64,000 nucleotides of DNA from Paenibacillus silviterrae (GCF_030167925.1 NZ_JASKUT010000002.1:682001-746000); one strand, 5' to 3'. Counted from the first letter of the stretch, positions 18,345 through 27,280 are shown. The notes: generated by a model not told the origin, from the letters alone. Translations and numbers: made by a program.

Positions 18345-18357
18345 ACGCACAATATCG

Positions 18358-18398
18358 AAGTGAAGGCGCTAGCTAGACGCGTCTTCACTTTCATTTAT
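18358..18398 (+). terminator. Intercistronic hairpin / weak terminator
   Basis: AAGTGAAG pairs with CTTCACTT, then TTTCATTTATT. It lies between the binding-protein stop and the kinase start, and probably limits read-through so the lipoprotein exceeds the kinase. Confidence 0.5.
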
Positions 18399-18421
18399 TG
18401 AGAGACAGGGATGATGCGGGA

Positions 18422-20263
18422 ATGATCAGGAGCTTGGCAAGCCGGTTTAAGCAATCCGTCCAGCTTCGGCTGACGTGTTTTTTTATTTTGATCCTCCTGC
18501 CGCTTGTGGCGACCTCGATGTTTTCGAATATTCGCTCGCAATCGATTTTGAAGGACCAGATCGGGGAAAGAACGCAAGGTGCGATGTTCTCGGTCATGAA
18601 TTATATTGACCTAACGATGCAGGGCGCTTATGAATTAACTACCGTGCTTGCCAACGATCACGATCTGAACCGTAAATTTGTGCGGGCGGGCACTGAGCTG
18701 ACGCCGGAGGCCATCCTTGATTTTCAAACGATCAATAAGCAAATCGCCTCGGTTGCTTCCGTCAACCGGATGGTACCCCAGGTATCACTATTTCACTATT
18801 CTTCGGGTGTGCTTCTTTCTACTACGGGCTACCAGAAGGAGGAAGCCAAGGACTCGCTCGGGTGGATCTCGCAAGCGGTTGACGCCAACGGAAAAATCAC
18901 GATATTTTTCCCGCAGGAGAACCGCTATAACGCTAATCATGTCGTCGATCCCGTGTATAACAAGAACAATATGGTCGTTATGCGGCTGATGGATCTGCAG
19001 GATCCGCAGCGAAACAAAAATATCGTATTGCTTCCTCTAAGCAAGGAATATTTTGCCCAATTGCTGAAAGCACTGCTTCCCAGCTCCGGCGCTCAAGCCT
19101 TCTTATTGACGGAGCAGGGCCAATTGGTGGCGGGAACGGCAGGCAACGATGTCGAGCCCCCGGCTTGGCGGGACAAGGATAAGGATCTGGTCGTACGAGA
19201 GCTTCCCGGCTACGACGAACGCATGCTTATGGTCAGAGCTACGTCCCAAGCATCGGGCTGGACGCTGGTGGTGGTTCAGCCGGAGAAAGACATTTTGCGG
19301 GAAGCCAAGCAGCTGCAAGGCTGGAACTATGTGATGATTGCCGTGAGCTTGCTCATTTCCCTTTGGATATCCTGGGTTGTCTATAGCGGTATTTCCAAGC
19401 CCATCCGTCAAATGATAACAGCTATGAAGCAGATGAGAATCGGGCAGCTGGATACGCAGATCGTTCATAGCCGGGCGGATGAATTCGGATATGTGATGGA
19501 CACCTTTAATCATATGGCTCGGGAGCAGCGGCATTTAATCGAGAACGTATATGAAAAGCAGATATTGCTCATGAAGACGGAGCTCAAGCTGCTGCAATCT
19601 CAAATCAATCCCCATTTTTTGTATAATACGCTGGATTCCATTTATTCCGAGGCGATTCTCAGCCATGCCGATAACGTAGGGGAGATGGTATTCCATCTGT
19701 CGAAGTTTTTGCGGTTCAGTCTCGGGAAGGGCCGGGATACCTATACCGTTGCCGAAACGGCGGAGCATCTTCATTACTATATTAAGGTTCAGCAGAAGCG
19801 GTTTGAATTCGAGGTCCGGTTCCTCTTAGATGAGCAGGTTCGGCATGTGAAGCTTCTCAAGCTGCTGCTCCAGCCCTTGGTGGAAAACGCGATACTGCAT
19901 GGGCTGGAGAAGAAACGGGGCATGAGGGAGCTCATTATTTCGGCGGCAGCGGCTGCGGATGACTTGCTGGTCGTCGAAGTGAAGGACAACGGGGTGGGTA
20001 TTCCTGCAGAACGGCTCGCTTATATCGGGCAGGAGCTGGGGAGGATCACGTCCGCCCATATGGAAGTCGCTGCCGGAGAGGAACGGCTCTCTTCGGAGTT
20101 GTTCGGGCTGCGCAACGTCAAAGCCAGACTAAAGCTGCATTACGGCGATCAGGCTGACCTGCTGGTCGAAAGTGTGATGAACGAAGGCACCACCGTTCGG
20201 CTTGTGATTCCGCATAAGTTTCGAGAGGTTGACAATGTACGCTTGGGGGGATCGATAACATGA
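18422..20263 (+). CDS. Sensor histidine kinase, YesM-like
   Basis: About 613 residues. N-terminal membrane segment (LTCFFILILLPLVATSMF), a ~270-residue extracytoplasmic sensor, second membrane segment (VMIAVSLLISLWISWVVY), HAMP (residues ~320-370), His_kinase dimer domain with LQSQINPHFLYNTLD (the phospho-His is in NPHFLYN), and HATPase (PLVENAILHG; DNGVGIP). ATG at 18422 chosen with ACAGGGA upstream; a TTG at 18398 would add eight residues but lacks a site. It overlaps the regulator gene by ATGA. Confidence 0.94.
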   Translation: MIRSLASRFKQSVQLRLTCFFILILLPLVATSMFSNIRSQSILKDQIGERTQGAMFSVMNYIDLTMQGAYELTTVLANDHDLNRKFVRAGTELTPEAILDFQTINKQIASVASVNRMVPQVSLFHYSSGVLLSTTGYQKEEAKDSLGWISQAVDANGKITIFFPQENRYNANHVVDPVYNKNNMVVMRLMDLQDPQRNKNIVLLPLSKEYFAQLLKALLPSSGAQAFLLTEQGQLVAGTAGNDVEPPAWRDKDKDLVVRELPGYDERMLMVRATSQASGWTLVVVQPEKDILREAKQLQGWNYVMIAVSLLISLWISWVVYSGISKPIRQMITAMKQMRIGQLDTQIVHSRADEFGYVMDTFNHMAREQRHLIENVYEKQILLMKTELKLLQSQINPHFLYNTLDSIYSEAILSHADNVGEMVFHLSKFLRFSLGKGRDTYTVAETAEHLHYYIKVQQKRFEFEVRFLLDEQVRHVKLLKLLLQPLVENAILHGLEKKRGMRELIISAAAAADDLLVVEVKDNGVGIPAERLAYIGQELGRITSAHMEVAAGEERLSSELFGLRNVKARLKLHYGDQADLLVESVMNEGTTVRLVIPHKFREVDNVRLGGSIT

Positions 20264-21864
20264 ATTTGATGATCGTAGAGGATGAGATCGGGATCCGTAC
20301 CCGCATCGCTGCGACAATCCCTTGGGAGGAAAACGGGATCGATGTCGTAGGTCTGGCGGAGAACGGATTGGAAGCTCTGCAGATGATGGAACGCACCAAG
20401 CCGGATATCGTCATCCTGGATATTCAAATGCCTGAGATGGATGGATTGACGTTGGCGCGATATATTTTCGAGACCGACTCACAGATTAAGATTATTATTC
20501 TTAGCGGGTATGAGGATTTCGACTACGCGCGCTCGGCGATGGAATCCGGTGTCCTGAAGTATCTGATCAAGCCGGCGAGCAATGAGGAAATCTTGAGCGC
20601 CGTCCTGGAGGCGGCTAGCCTTCTGCGCAAAGAGCTGGAGGAGCGGCTGAATCAGGAGACGCTGGCTTTGAAATGGAAAAGCAATTTGCCGCGGTTGCAG
20701 GAAAGCTTCTTCAACAACTGGATTTCCGGCGCGTACTCCGATTGGGATATCGAAACCAGAGGAAGGGAGCTTCTGATTCCCTTGGAGCCGGAAGGCGCAT
20801 TGACGGTTGCGGTGCTGGAGCCCGATCCGCTTACGGAAGGGGAGCTGCGCTTCACCGACCAGGATTCCGCTTTGCTGCAATTCTCCCTGCGCAGTATTGC
20901 CGGAGAATTAATTACAGACCGGGGGGCTGGGGTGTTTCAGGATCTAAGAGGCTCCACAGTTGTATTGTTTCAAAGCGCGGAGGGAGAGTCGCACGGGGAT
21001 CTTCAGCTTCGTGTCGGTTTCACGATAACCAAAGTGTTGTCTGCGATCAAAGAATGCCTGAAGGTAACGGCAAGTGCCGGCATCAGCGGCGTGGGTGAAG
21101 GAAGGAAACGGGTTCCGTCATTATATGAGCAGGCGAGAAGCGCTCTTCAAAAAAGAGTCGTCTACGGGCATGATATCGCCATCCCTTATACGGAGGAGCG
21201 TGAGGATTATGAATCCGTTCCACCTGTTACGTCGGGCGAGCGGGATTTGGAAATCGGGATTGAAACCGGGGATGCTGCGAAAGCGGAAGCCGCACTGGAA
21301 CGGCTGCTGCAGGAGGCGATCAGCCCCGAGGCGTCCGTCGAAGAGGTTCAGGATCAACTGCTTTACTTGATGCATTCTTTGCTTCGCATCATCCGAACGC
21401 AAAATTGGCCGCTGCGGGAGTCGATGGAGGAGGATGTGATGTATTTTCACAACCTCCAAAGCCTGCATACCAGCGAGCAAATCAAAAATTGCCTTCACCG
21501 CATCGTACGAAAAATGGCGGCTTACGCGCAAAAACGTGCACAGACAGGCGGAGGGCACAAACTCATTCAAAAGCTGCTCATAATAATTGAAGAAGAAATT
21601 GGGCAGGAGATCAGCCTTCATGCTATCGCCGGGAGATTTTTCGTCAATAAATCATATTTAAGCCGGCTTTTCAAGCATGAAATGGGGGAATCCTTCTCCC
21701 AGTATGTACTGAAGCGCAAAATGATTCGTGCGAAGCAGCTCCTCCTGGAGGGCGGACAGGTTCAATATGCGGCCGGACAAGTGGGGTATACGAATATCGG
21801 TTTTTTCTCGAAGGTATTTCAAAAATACTGGGGTGTGCTGCCTAGTGAGGTAAAGCAAGGATAA
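20260..21864 (+). CDS. Response regulator, YesN-like (REC + AraC HTH)
   Basis: 534 residues. The receiver domain (1-120) has the acidic pair Glu7-Asp8, phospho-acceptor Asp54 (ILDIQMPEMDG) and Lys (YLIKP). A ~300-residue linker follows, then an AraC-type DNA-binding domain at the end (ISLHAIAGRFFVNKSYLSRLFK; VQYAAGQVGYTNIGFFSKVFQK). Coupled to the kinase by ATGA overlap. Likely activator of the 63-bp promoter blocks at 7971 and 13380 (inference). Confidence 0.94.
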   Translation: MNLMIVEDEIGIRTRIAATIPWEENGIDVVGLAENGLEALQMMERTKPDIVILDIQMPEMDGLTLARYIFETDSQIKIIILSGYEDFDYARSAMESGVLKYLIKPASNEEILSAVLEAASLLRKELEERLNQETLALKWKSNLPRLQESFFNNWISGAYSDWDIETRGRELLIPLEPEGALTVAVLEPDPLTEGELRFTDQDSALLQFSLRSIAGELITDRGAGVFQDLRGSTVVLFQSAEGESHGDLQLRVGFTITKVLSAIKECLKVTASAGISGVGEGRKRVPSLYEQARSALQKRVVYGHDIAIPYTEEREDYESVPPVTSGERDLEIGIETGDAAKAEAALERLLQEAISPEASVEEVQDQLLYLMHSLLRIIRTQNWPLRESMEEDVMYFHNLQSLHTSEQIKNCLHRIVRKMAAYAQKRAQTGGGHKLIQKLLIIIEEEIGQEISLHAIAGRFFVNKSYLSRLFKHEMGESFSQYVLKRKMIRAKQLLLEGGQVQYAAGQVGYTNIGFFSKVFQKYWGVLPSEVKQG

Positions 21865-21948
21865 GCGACTAATAGGACATCTATCTCAAACCGATGAAGG
21901 TTCACTAACATACCTTATATTATCTTATCATGAGAGGATAGTGTAAGG

Positions 21949-22329
21949 ATGGCCAGAGCAAGACAAGGAAACGGAAGATCGGTACAGTTCAGACATCGTA
22001 TGGAAGGCTTAACCTCGCGCGTTGAGGGACATAGACATGCATTCGGCAATTTGACGGATCTCTTCATTCCCGAAGACGGAAGACACCGTCATACGTTTCG
22101 GGGAATTACGACCACCGCAGACGGTCATCGCCATTCCTATTCAGGGCAAACGGGTCTCAATATCGGTGTTGGTCCCAATCATTTTCACCGATTCCGTATA
22201 CAAACCAATATCGCTGACGGGCACCGTCATATCATTTGCGGAAGAACAACGGGGCTTATTCGACTCCGTGGGCAGGTAGGACATCGATTAATTATTGAGA
22301 GCATCGTACGGGAATCCGTGAAGAAATAA
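21949..22329 (+). CDS. ymaF: YmaF family protein
   Basis: 126 residues with a repeated HxH/HRH pattern (GHRHAF, GRHRHTF, GHRHSY, NHFHRF, GHRHII) characteristic of YmaF-type proteins in Bacillales. The His clusters suggest metal or polyanion binding, but no function is established to my knowledge. ATG at 21949 with GTAAGG upstream. Transcribed alone. Confidence 0.85.
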   Translation: MARARQGNGRSVQFRHRMEGLTSRVEGHRHAFGNLTDLFIPEDGRHRHTFRGITTTADGHRHSYSGQTGLNIGVGPNHFHRFRIQTNIADGHRHIICGRTTGLIRLRGQVGHRLIIESIVRESVKK

Positions 22330-22376
22330 AGCTCAAGCCGTTGTGGATCTATTCATGATAATTCTCTAGGCTGTTT

Positions 22377-22431
22377 TGTAATCAAACTGTAATCTGATTT
22401 TCATCTTCCTTTAATCATCTTGGCTTATAAT
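22377..22431 (+). promoter_or_regulatory. Pho-box-like promoter with four 11-bp-spaced repeats
   Basis: TGTAATC (22377), TGTAATC (22388), TTTCATC (22399) and TTTAATC (22410) repeat at exactly 11 bp and are followed 9 bp later by -10 TATAAT (22426-22431), with no -35. This is the geometry of PhoB/PhoP-type response-regulator promoters. Confidence 0.5.
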
Positions 22432-22467
22432 AAATCTCGACCCCCTTTTTTAATATATAAACACTTC

Positions 22468-22504
22468 AGACCTGCAGCCCGTTGCTGTGGGTCTCTTTTT
22501 TTAT
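22468..22504 (+). terminator. Rho-independent terminator after the Pho-box-like promoter
   Basis: AGACCTGCAG pairs with CTGTGGGTCT (two wobbles), loop of 7, then C and eight T. The predicted transcript from ~22438 would be only ~65 nt: a small RNA, or an attenuated leader of the methyltransferase. Confidence 0.75.
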
Positions 22505-22543
22505 TAAGGGTGGAGACAATTATCCGCAAAGGGGAGCTTGGCC

Positions 22544-23281
22544 TTGGAATACAGAGGTTCGTCGGCTTATGATAATGAGTCCTTTTATGAGAATTACATG
22601 CGCAGGAGAAACCGCGAGGATAGTCCCAATTACGTTATGGAAGAGCCTGTCATCCTTGAGCTGATTGGGGACGTGGCAGGCATGCATATTCTGGATTTGG
22701 GCTGCGGAGACGCACGGTTCGGTAAAGAGCTCGCTATTCGGGGCTGTGCCTATTACGAGGGGGTCGAGGGCTCAAGCCATATGGTGCGCTCGGCATTACA
22801 GCAGCTCAATCCCGCCTGCAGCCGAATTCACCATTCTTCAATGGAAGCTTGGGACTATCCAGCCCGGCATTATGATCTTGTCGTATCTCGATTGGCACTG
22901 CATTATGTTGAGGATCTGCAGCTCGTGCTTAGGAAGATTCGCCAAGCCTTGAAGGCTGACGGGCGATTCGTGTTTAGCGTGCAGCATCCGGTCTTGACTT
23001 CTTCTGTGAAAAGTGCCGAAGCCTCGGGCAAGAGACTCGATTGGATCGTGGACGATTATTTTAAGGAAGGGGAACGTGCGGAGCCGTGGATCGGAGAACA
23101 GGTTGTAAAGCATCACCGGACCATCGAAGGATATTTTCAGGCGCTCCGGAGGGCAGGCTTCCGTATCGAGGATATCCGGGAATGCGTTCCTCGGCCCGAA
23201 CGCTTCCGTGATGAGGAGGAGTACCGGCGGCGCTTGCGTATCCCGTTATTTCTTGTGTTTCACTGCGGCCACAGGGATTAA
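22544..23281 (+). CDS. Class I SAM-dependent methyltransferase
   Basis: About 245 residues. SAM-binding motif I ILDLGCGDARFGKEL is at about residue 45; later motifs YDLVVSRLALHYVED and LKADGRFVFSVQHP are also seen. The start is a TTG: 22544 fits the AGGGGAG site at 22530-22536, while TTG 22538 is too close. The target molecule is not identifiable. Convergent with yitT, only 4 bp between stops. Confidence 0.87.
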   Translation: MEYRGSSAYDNESFYENYMRRRNREDSPNYVMEEPVILELIGDVAGMHILDLGCGDARFGKELAIRGCAYYEGVEGSSHMVRSALQQLNPACSRIHHSSMEAWDYPARHYDLVVSRLALHYVEDLQLVLRKIRQALKADGRFVFSVQHPVLTSSVKSAEASGKRLDWIVDDYFKEGERAEPWIGEQVVKHHRTIEGYFQALRRAGFRIEDIRECVPRPERFRDEEEYRRRLRIPLFLVFHCGHRD

Positions 23282-23285
23282 ATGA

Positions 23286-24161
23286 TCAGACCCTCACGAT
23301 CGATCGGGGAGTGGCCGCTTGGAATCGATCGAAGCCGTCGCCCATGACCTCCTCGGCATCCCCGATCATGACGAAAGCCTCAGGATCCGCCTGAGCCAGA
23401 AGCCGCTTGAGCTTATTGACCTCCGAGCGGAGCAGCACGACCATCAGGACATTTTGCTCCAAGCCGGTATAGCCGCCCTTGCCAGAGAGCTCGGTCAGCC
23501 CACGGTCCAGGTGCTCCAAGACTGCGGAACGCACCTTCTCCGGGCGGCGGGAAATGATCATGGCGAACCGGTTACGGTTATGAAGCCCTTGACTTACGGG
23601 AATCAGCTTGCGGCTGAAGAACAGGCCCGCCGCGGCATAGAGGGCATGCTCGGGCGAGAAGGCCGCGGCGCCGGCAGCGAGAATGGCCAGGTCCATTGCA
23701 ATGACTCCATTAGCTAAGGTAACCCCGAAGAAGCGCTGCAGCAGCAGAGCGACAATGGTGAGGCCGCCGGTGGAGCCCTTAACCCGAAAGATGAGCCCGA
23801 GTCCCAGTCCCGTTCCTATCCCTCCATAGATCGAGGCCAGCAGGGGGTTATGCGTCAGCGTCGGCAAGTCGTCGGTGACCAGGATGAGAAGCGGCAGGAT
23901 AAACGAACCAAAGACCGTTCTCCCGGCAAACGATCCTCCTAACGTGAGCCAACCCACTCCAAGCAGGAGAAGGTTGATGCTCCATCCGATCCAGGCAGGC
24001 GCCCAGCCCGTATAATGCTCAACCAGTGTGGATAACCCGGGAACCCCTCCTGTAGCGATCCCGTTGGGATTTTGCAGCAGGTTGAAGCTCAAGGCAATCA
24101 GTAAACTGCCTATAGTAATACAGCCGTATGTATACAGTTTGTTAAGTAGCGGTCGGTCCAT
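23286..24161 (-). CDS. YitT family membrane protein (with DUF2179)
   Basis: 291 residues with five or six membrane segments in the first ~190 residues, including NPNGIATGGVPGLSTL and VKGSTGGLTIVALLLQ, the hallmark repeats of YitT_membrane. The cytosolic C-terminal DUF2179 domain contains GYTGLEQNVLMVVLLRSEVNKLKRLL and AFVMIGDAEEVMGDGF. The transport substrate of this widespread Firmicutes family is unknown. Confidence 0.93.
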   Translation of the reverse strand: MDRPLLNKLYTYGCITIGSLLIALSFNLLQNPNGIATGGVPGLSTLVEHYTGWAPAWIGWSINLLLLGVGWLTLGGSFAGRTVFGSFILPLLILVTDDLPTLTHNPLLASIYGGIGTGLGLGLIFRVKGSTGGLTIVALLLQRFFGVTLANGVIAMDLAILAAGAAAFSPEHALYAAAGLFFSRKLIPVSQGLHNRNRFAMIISRRPEKVRSAVLEHLDRGLTELSGKGGYTGLEQNVLMVVLLRSEVNKLKRLLAQADPEAFVMIGDAEEVMGDGFDRFQAATPRSIVRV

Positions 24162-24201
24162 ACAAATCCCTGCTTTCCGGTACGTGCTTTGTTAATACCA
24201 G

Positions 24202-24231
24202 ATTATAGATCAATAGGATGAGAAGCTGCAA
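24202..24231 (-). promoter_or_regulatory. Sigma-A promoter for yitT-family gene
   Basis: On the minus strand: -35 TTGCAG (24226-24231), 18-bp spacer, -10 TATAAT (24202-24207), about 40 bp ahead of the start. Confidence 0.5.
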
Positions 24232-24356
24232 TGACGTGCTGAAACGCTTTTTTGCGGTAAACCGTTACTTTACAAGTCGCTGGGGACATTCGTTTCCAAG
24301 CTTTACTCCGTGGTCAATGTATCGTATGCTGAAAGCAACAGAACAGGTGAGGGATT

Positions 24357-25409
24357 ATGAGGCATATGGCAGACAAAGAGTGCTTGACAGAGTGGGACGA
24401 TATCCTGGAGCATTACTTTCCGTGCGGGCAGTGGGAAGTGTTAGCCTGGCAGGGGAAGGGCATGAACAATACGACTAGATTCATTAAGTCGGATAATGAG
24501 CATTATGTTTTGCGAATTTATGAAACGCATCAAGATGAACACAAGGTTCTTTACGAGCATGCGGTACTTCTGGAGCTTGGGAAGCTGGATTTATCCTTTC
24601 GTACCCCGGCGCCGGTAAGGACGCAGGGAGGGCAAACGGTGCTCCGGACGAAGAACGGAAAGCTCGCCGCTTTGTTTCGTTACATTGAAGGCCAGAATCC
24701 GGCATTGCAGAGCGCCGTTCAACTGAATGCCTTGGGAAAGGCTGCAGCAGATCTGACCATCGGTCTATCCAAGGTGCATTTGGCTCTGGAGTCCGTGTAT
24801 CGTCCGTATTATGAACTGGAGAACACGCATCCGCTATGTTCGATGGCTGCCGTGCTGGACTTTTGCTCGAATCCCACTGAGGCATTTGTGTCCAAGGCAG
24901 CCTTGTTAGAGGGCATCGGCCGACATATCCATAGGCTTCAGCAGAAGCTCTCGCAGCTGAGGCATTTGCCTCATCAGCTCATTCATGGAGACTTGAATGC
25001 GTCCAATGTGCTAATGGATTCGGAAGATCGCATCGCCGCGGTGCTTGACTTCGAGTTTGTTACGAGGGACCTTCGCGCGATGGAGCTGGCCGTTTGCTTG
25101 TCGGATCTGATCCGGTTTGAACCGCAGCAGGATCCGAAGCTTGTATGGGATAAGGTCGATGCGCTGCTGACGGGGTACGGAGACAGCCTTCTCTTGTCAG
25201 CCGATGAGGTGGAGGCCGTGCCGCTTCTTCTACTGTTGAGACGGCTCGATGTGTTCATCCACTTCCTGGGCCGCTATTGGGACGGGGTGGATGAGGCGGA
25301 GGTTGTTGCACAGCAAATTCAAAGCGCCTATGCTATGACGCAATGGCTTGATCGGAATGAGTCCAAGCTGCTAGACCTGCTCAAGCGCCGCATCTTTCCG
25401 GCGGGATGA
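24357..25409 (+). CDS. Phosphotransferase family protein (APH fold)
   Basis: 350 residues of the aminoglycoside-phosphotransferase/homoserine-kinase-II superfamily. The catalytic loop LIHGDLNASNVL (near residue 210) and the metal-binding AVLDFEFV that follows are intact; the N-lobe Gly-rich strand is GKGMNNTTRF. ATG at 24357 with AGGTGAGG immediately ahead. The fold is used for small alcohol substrates (drugs, choline, homoserine, sugars), so the substrate is open. Confidence 0.87.
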   Translation: MRHMADKECLTEWDDILEHYFPCGQWEVLAWQGKGMNNTTRFIKSDNEHYVLRIYETHQDEHKVLYEHAVLLELGKLDLSFRTPAPVRTQGGQTVLRTKNGKLAALFRYIEGQNPALQSAVQLNALGKAAADLTIGLSKVHLALESVYRPYYELENTHPLCSMAAVLDFCSNPTEAFVSKAALLEGIGRHIHRLQQKLSQLRHLPHQLIHGDLNASNVLMDSEDRIAAVLDFEFVTRDLRAMELAVCLSDLIRFEPQQDPKLVWDKVDALLTGYGDSLLLSADEVEAVPLLLLLRRLDVFIHFLGRYWDGVDEAEVVAQQIQSAYAMTQWLDRNESKLLDLLKRRIFPAG

Positions 25410-25480
25410 ATGAGTTGCTGATAAATAAGCAAAGATAATCCATGTTGGAAAAAATAGTGAGCAAAGGAGTGTGCAGCAGC

Positions 25481-25681
25481 ATGAGCCAAGCTGTGTTTAA
25501 GGTTGCCGGTATGACCTGCGATCAATGTGCCGATTCGGTAAAGGGTGCTCTGAGAAACATCGGGGCGGAAGGGCATGTCGATCTTTCTGCACAAATGGTA
25601 ACCGTCCAATATGATGAGCAGAAGCTGACGACAAGTAAGCTCCAAGATGCAATCGAAGAGCAAGGCTACAAAGTAGTGTAA
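25481..25681 (+). CDS. Heavy-metal-associated (CopZ-like) chaperone
   Basis: 66 residues, one HMA domain with the metal-binding GMTCDQC motif (Cys pair at ~13 and 16) and the ferredoxin-like beta-alpha-beta pattern. Length matches CopZ (~69). The ATG at 25481 follows AAAGGAG at 25464-25469. No P-type ATPase or CsoR is beside it, so it stands alone. Confidence 0.87.
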   Translation: MSQAVFKVAGMTCDQCADSVKGALRNIGAEGHVDLSAQMVTVQYDEQKLTTSKLQDAIEEQGYKVV

Positions 25682-25684
25682 AAT

Positions 25685-25708
25685 GGGAGCCGATTCGGCT
25701 CCTTTTTT
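25685..25708 (+). terminator. Rho-independent terminator
   Basis: GGAGCCG-ATT-CGGCTCC followed by T6. Confidence 0.93.
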
Positions 25709-25710
25709 CC

Positions 25711-26031
25711 CAGCATGACCTTGTGGAATGGGGGCTTAACGTTGTCGAAGGAATCCGCGAGATTACCGCAATACATAGTCGATTATACGGCGGTATACTA
25801 AAGCCGCATCTGCCTCCTTTTCTGCAAAAGGGGTACACCCCGCATCTCACCGTAGGAAGACTCGATACGACGGATGCCTATCTGCAAGCCGTGAATGCCG
25901 TTGCATCGCTGGCTGACGAGTTTGAAACGACGGTTACGAAGGTAAGCGTAGAGATCATTGCGGATAACGAGGATTCCATCATCGAAATGGAGTTGGACTT
26001 AGGGAAGCAGGGAAGCAGCTGGAGAATCTGA
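25711..26031 (+). pseudogene. 5'-truncated 2'-5' RNA ligase / 2H phosphoesterase family fragment
   Basis: The ~105 residues match the C-terminal half of the 2H superfamily, including the second His motif in GYTPHLTVGRL preceded by a helix (ITAIHSRLYGGIL). The N-terminal half with the first HxT motif is absent. The frame upstream runs straight into the CopZ terminator and a stop at 25636, and the only start is a GTG at 25723 with no ribosome site. Probably a decay remnant. Confidence 0.65.
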
Positions 26032-26046
26032 AGAAAGGAGGATCCT

Positions 26047-26511
26047 ATGCCAATCATTACAGGATCGATATGGATTCATGCTCCGATTCAGGATTGCTTC
26101 GATTGTGCAAGAAGCATAGACATCCACATGGAGTCAACGGCCCGAACCAGGGAAAGAGCGATTGGAGGACGCACGAGCGGTCTGATCGAGCTTCATGAAA
26201 GCGTCACCTGGGAGGCTGTGCATTTTGGCATCCGGCAGCAGCTGACCGCGCGAATTACCGAATTCGAGCCGCCTTATCGGTTTGTGGATGAGATGGTCAG
26301 CGGCGCCTTCAAGCAATTCCGGCATGAGCACCGGTTTACTCCGAAGGATGGAGGCACGCTGATGGTCGATACGTTTGATTATGAGGCTCCTCTGGGGTTC
26401 CTGGGGAAATTCGCTGAAAGCCTGTTCCTCACCCGGTATATGACCCGATTTTTGGAGGAGCGCAACCATTACATAAAGCTGGCCGCGGAGCGGAAGCATA
26501 CTGTGTTATAG
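26047..26511 (+). CDS. SRPBCC superfamily protein
   Basis: 154 residues of the START-like (SRPBCC) ligand-binding fold: the N-terminal strand SIWIHAPIQDCFDCAR, a middle strand pair (TARITEFEPPYRFVDEMVSGAF, FRHEHRFTPKDGGTLMVDTFDY) and the long C-terminal helix (FLEERNHYIKLAAE). GAAAGGAGGATCCT precedes the ATG. Homologues are often annotated as cell-division inhibitor-like or cyclase-like; function is unknown. Confidence 0.8.
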   Translation: MPIITGSIWIHAPIQDCFDCARSIDIHMESTARTRERAIGGRTSGLIELHESVTWEAVHFGIRQQLTARITEFEPPYRFVDEMVSGAFKQFRHEHRFTPKDGGTLMVDTFDYEAPLGFLGKFAESLFLTRYMTRFLEERNHYIKLAAERKHTVL

Positions 26512-26579
26512 ATATGGAAGAGAGGCTGCCGAATGGCAGCCTTTCTGCTTGTCCCAATGCACGCCCTCAAAAGAAATAC

Positions 26580-26608
26580 TGGACTAATCGTTCCCGAATA
26601 GGTATAAT
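26580..26608 (+). promoter_or_regulatory. TetR-gene promoter with overlapping operator
   Basis: TGGACT (26580-26585), 17-bp spacer, TATAAT (26603-26608). The -35/spacer overlaps GGACTAATCGTTCC (26581-26594), the reverse complement of GGAACGATTAGTCC, nearly identical to the palindrome before the MFS gene (27232-27245). This indicates autorepression. Confidence 0.7.
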
Positions 26609-26633
26609 GTTCCATAGAGACGGAGGGAGAGCC

Positions 26634-27209
26634 ATGGGACGTTACAAAGAGTTTGACAGAGAAGCGGTGCTTCATAAAGCAATGCTCGTTTTTTGGAAGA
26701 AGGGCTACGAGGCGGCAAGCATTCCCGATTTGCTGAAAGCTATGGATTTAAGCAGATCCAGTCTGTACGAAACGTTCGGGGACAAACAAACGCTGTATAT
26801 TGAGGCGATAAACCAGTACAAGAAGTGGAAACAAGCCAAGCGGGATATCCTAGTCCATGCGACATCCGCCAAATCGGGAATTCGGCAGTACTTCGAGCTG
26901 CATATCGATTCCGCTTTGGACGCCGAATCGCCTAAGGGCTGTTTTATTACCAATGCGGCAGTCGGTATGGATTCGCCGGATGAGCAATTGAATGCGTTGA
27001 TCAGGGAGCGGTTTGACGAGCTGGAGAAAGCCTTCTATGAGCTGCTGCGCAATGGGCAGGAGACGGGAGAAATTTCCCCGGATAAAGATATCAAGACGTT
27101 ATCCTATCTGCTCTTAAACCTGAATCATAGCATCAATATCGTTGCGAAGGTGCAGGGTGACCGCAGCAGGATACGGCAGATGATGGACACGGTGATGGAA
27201 ATGCTGTAA
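26634..27209 (+). CDS. TetR/AcrR family regulator
   Basis: 191 residues. The N-terminal TetR helix-turn-helix spans ~residues 10-55 (LHKAMLVFWKKGYEAASIPDLLKAM, then LSRSSLYETFGDKQTLY). The effector domain is all-helical, as expected. ATG at 26634 after CGGAGGGAGA; a longer frame from 26514 lacks a site and would include the promoter. It is followed by its own short terminator and then by an MFS exporter sharing its operator. Confidence 0.93.
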   Translation: MGRYKEFDREAVLHKAMLVFWKKGYEAASIPDLLKAMDLSRSSLYETFGDKQTLYIEAINQYKKWKQAKRDILVHATSAKSGIRQYFELHIDSALDAESPKGCFITNAAVGMDSPDEQLNALIRERFDELEKAFYELLRNGQETGEISPDKDIKTLSYLLLNLNHSINIVAKVQGDRSRIRQMMDTVMEML

Positions 27210-27222
27210 AGCATTTTTTTTT
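27199..27222 (+). terminator. Short terminator overlapping the TetR stop codon
   Basis: AAATGCT-GTAA-AGCATTT with T-run; the stop TAA is in the loop region. Confidence 0.75.
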
Positions 27223-27231
27223 ACCCATTCT

Positions 27232-27245
27232 GGAACGATTGTTCC
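27232..27245 (+). promoter_or_regulatory. TetR operator before MFS gene
   Basis: GGAACGATTGTTCC, a palindrome of GGAAC/GTTCC arms around 4 bp, 36 bp before the MFS start. It shares GGAACGATT..TCC with the site in the TetR promoter. Confidence 0.7.
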
Positions 27246-27280
27246 GAAAAGTAATTCTGAATAGCAAAGGAGTGTTTTTT

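Noticed and set aside
24218..24478. 86-residue frame before the APH-type gene
   Set aside because: Overlaps the real kinase start in another frame and the yitT-side promoter; no site.
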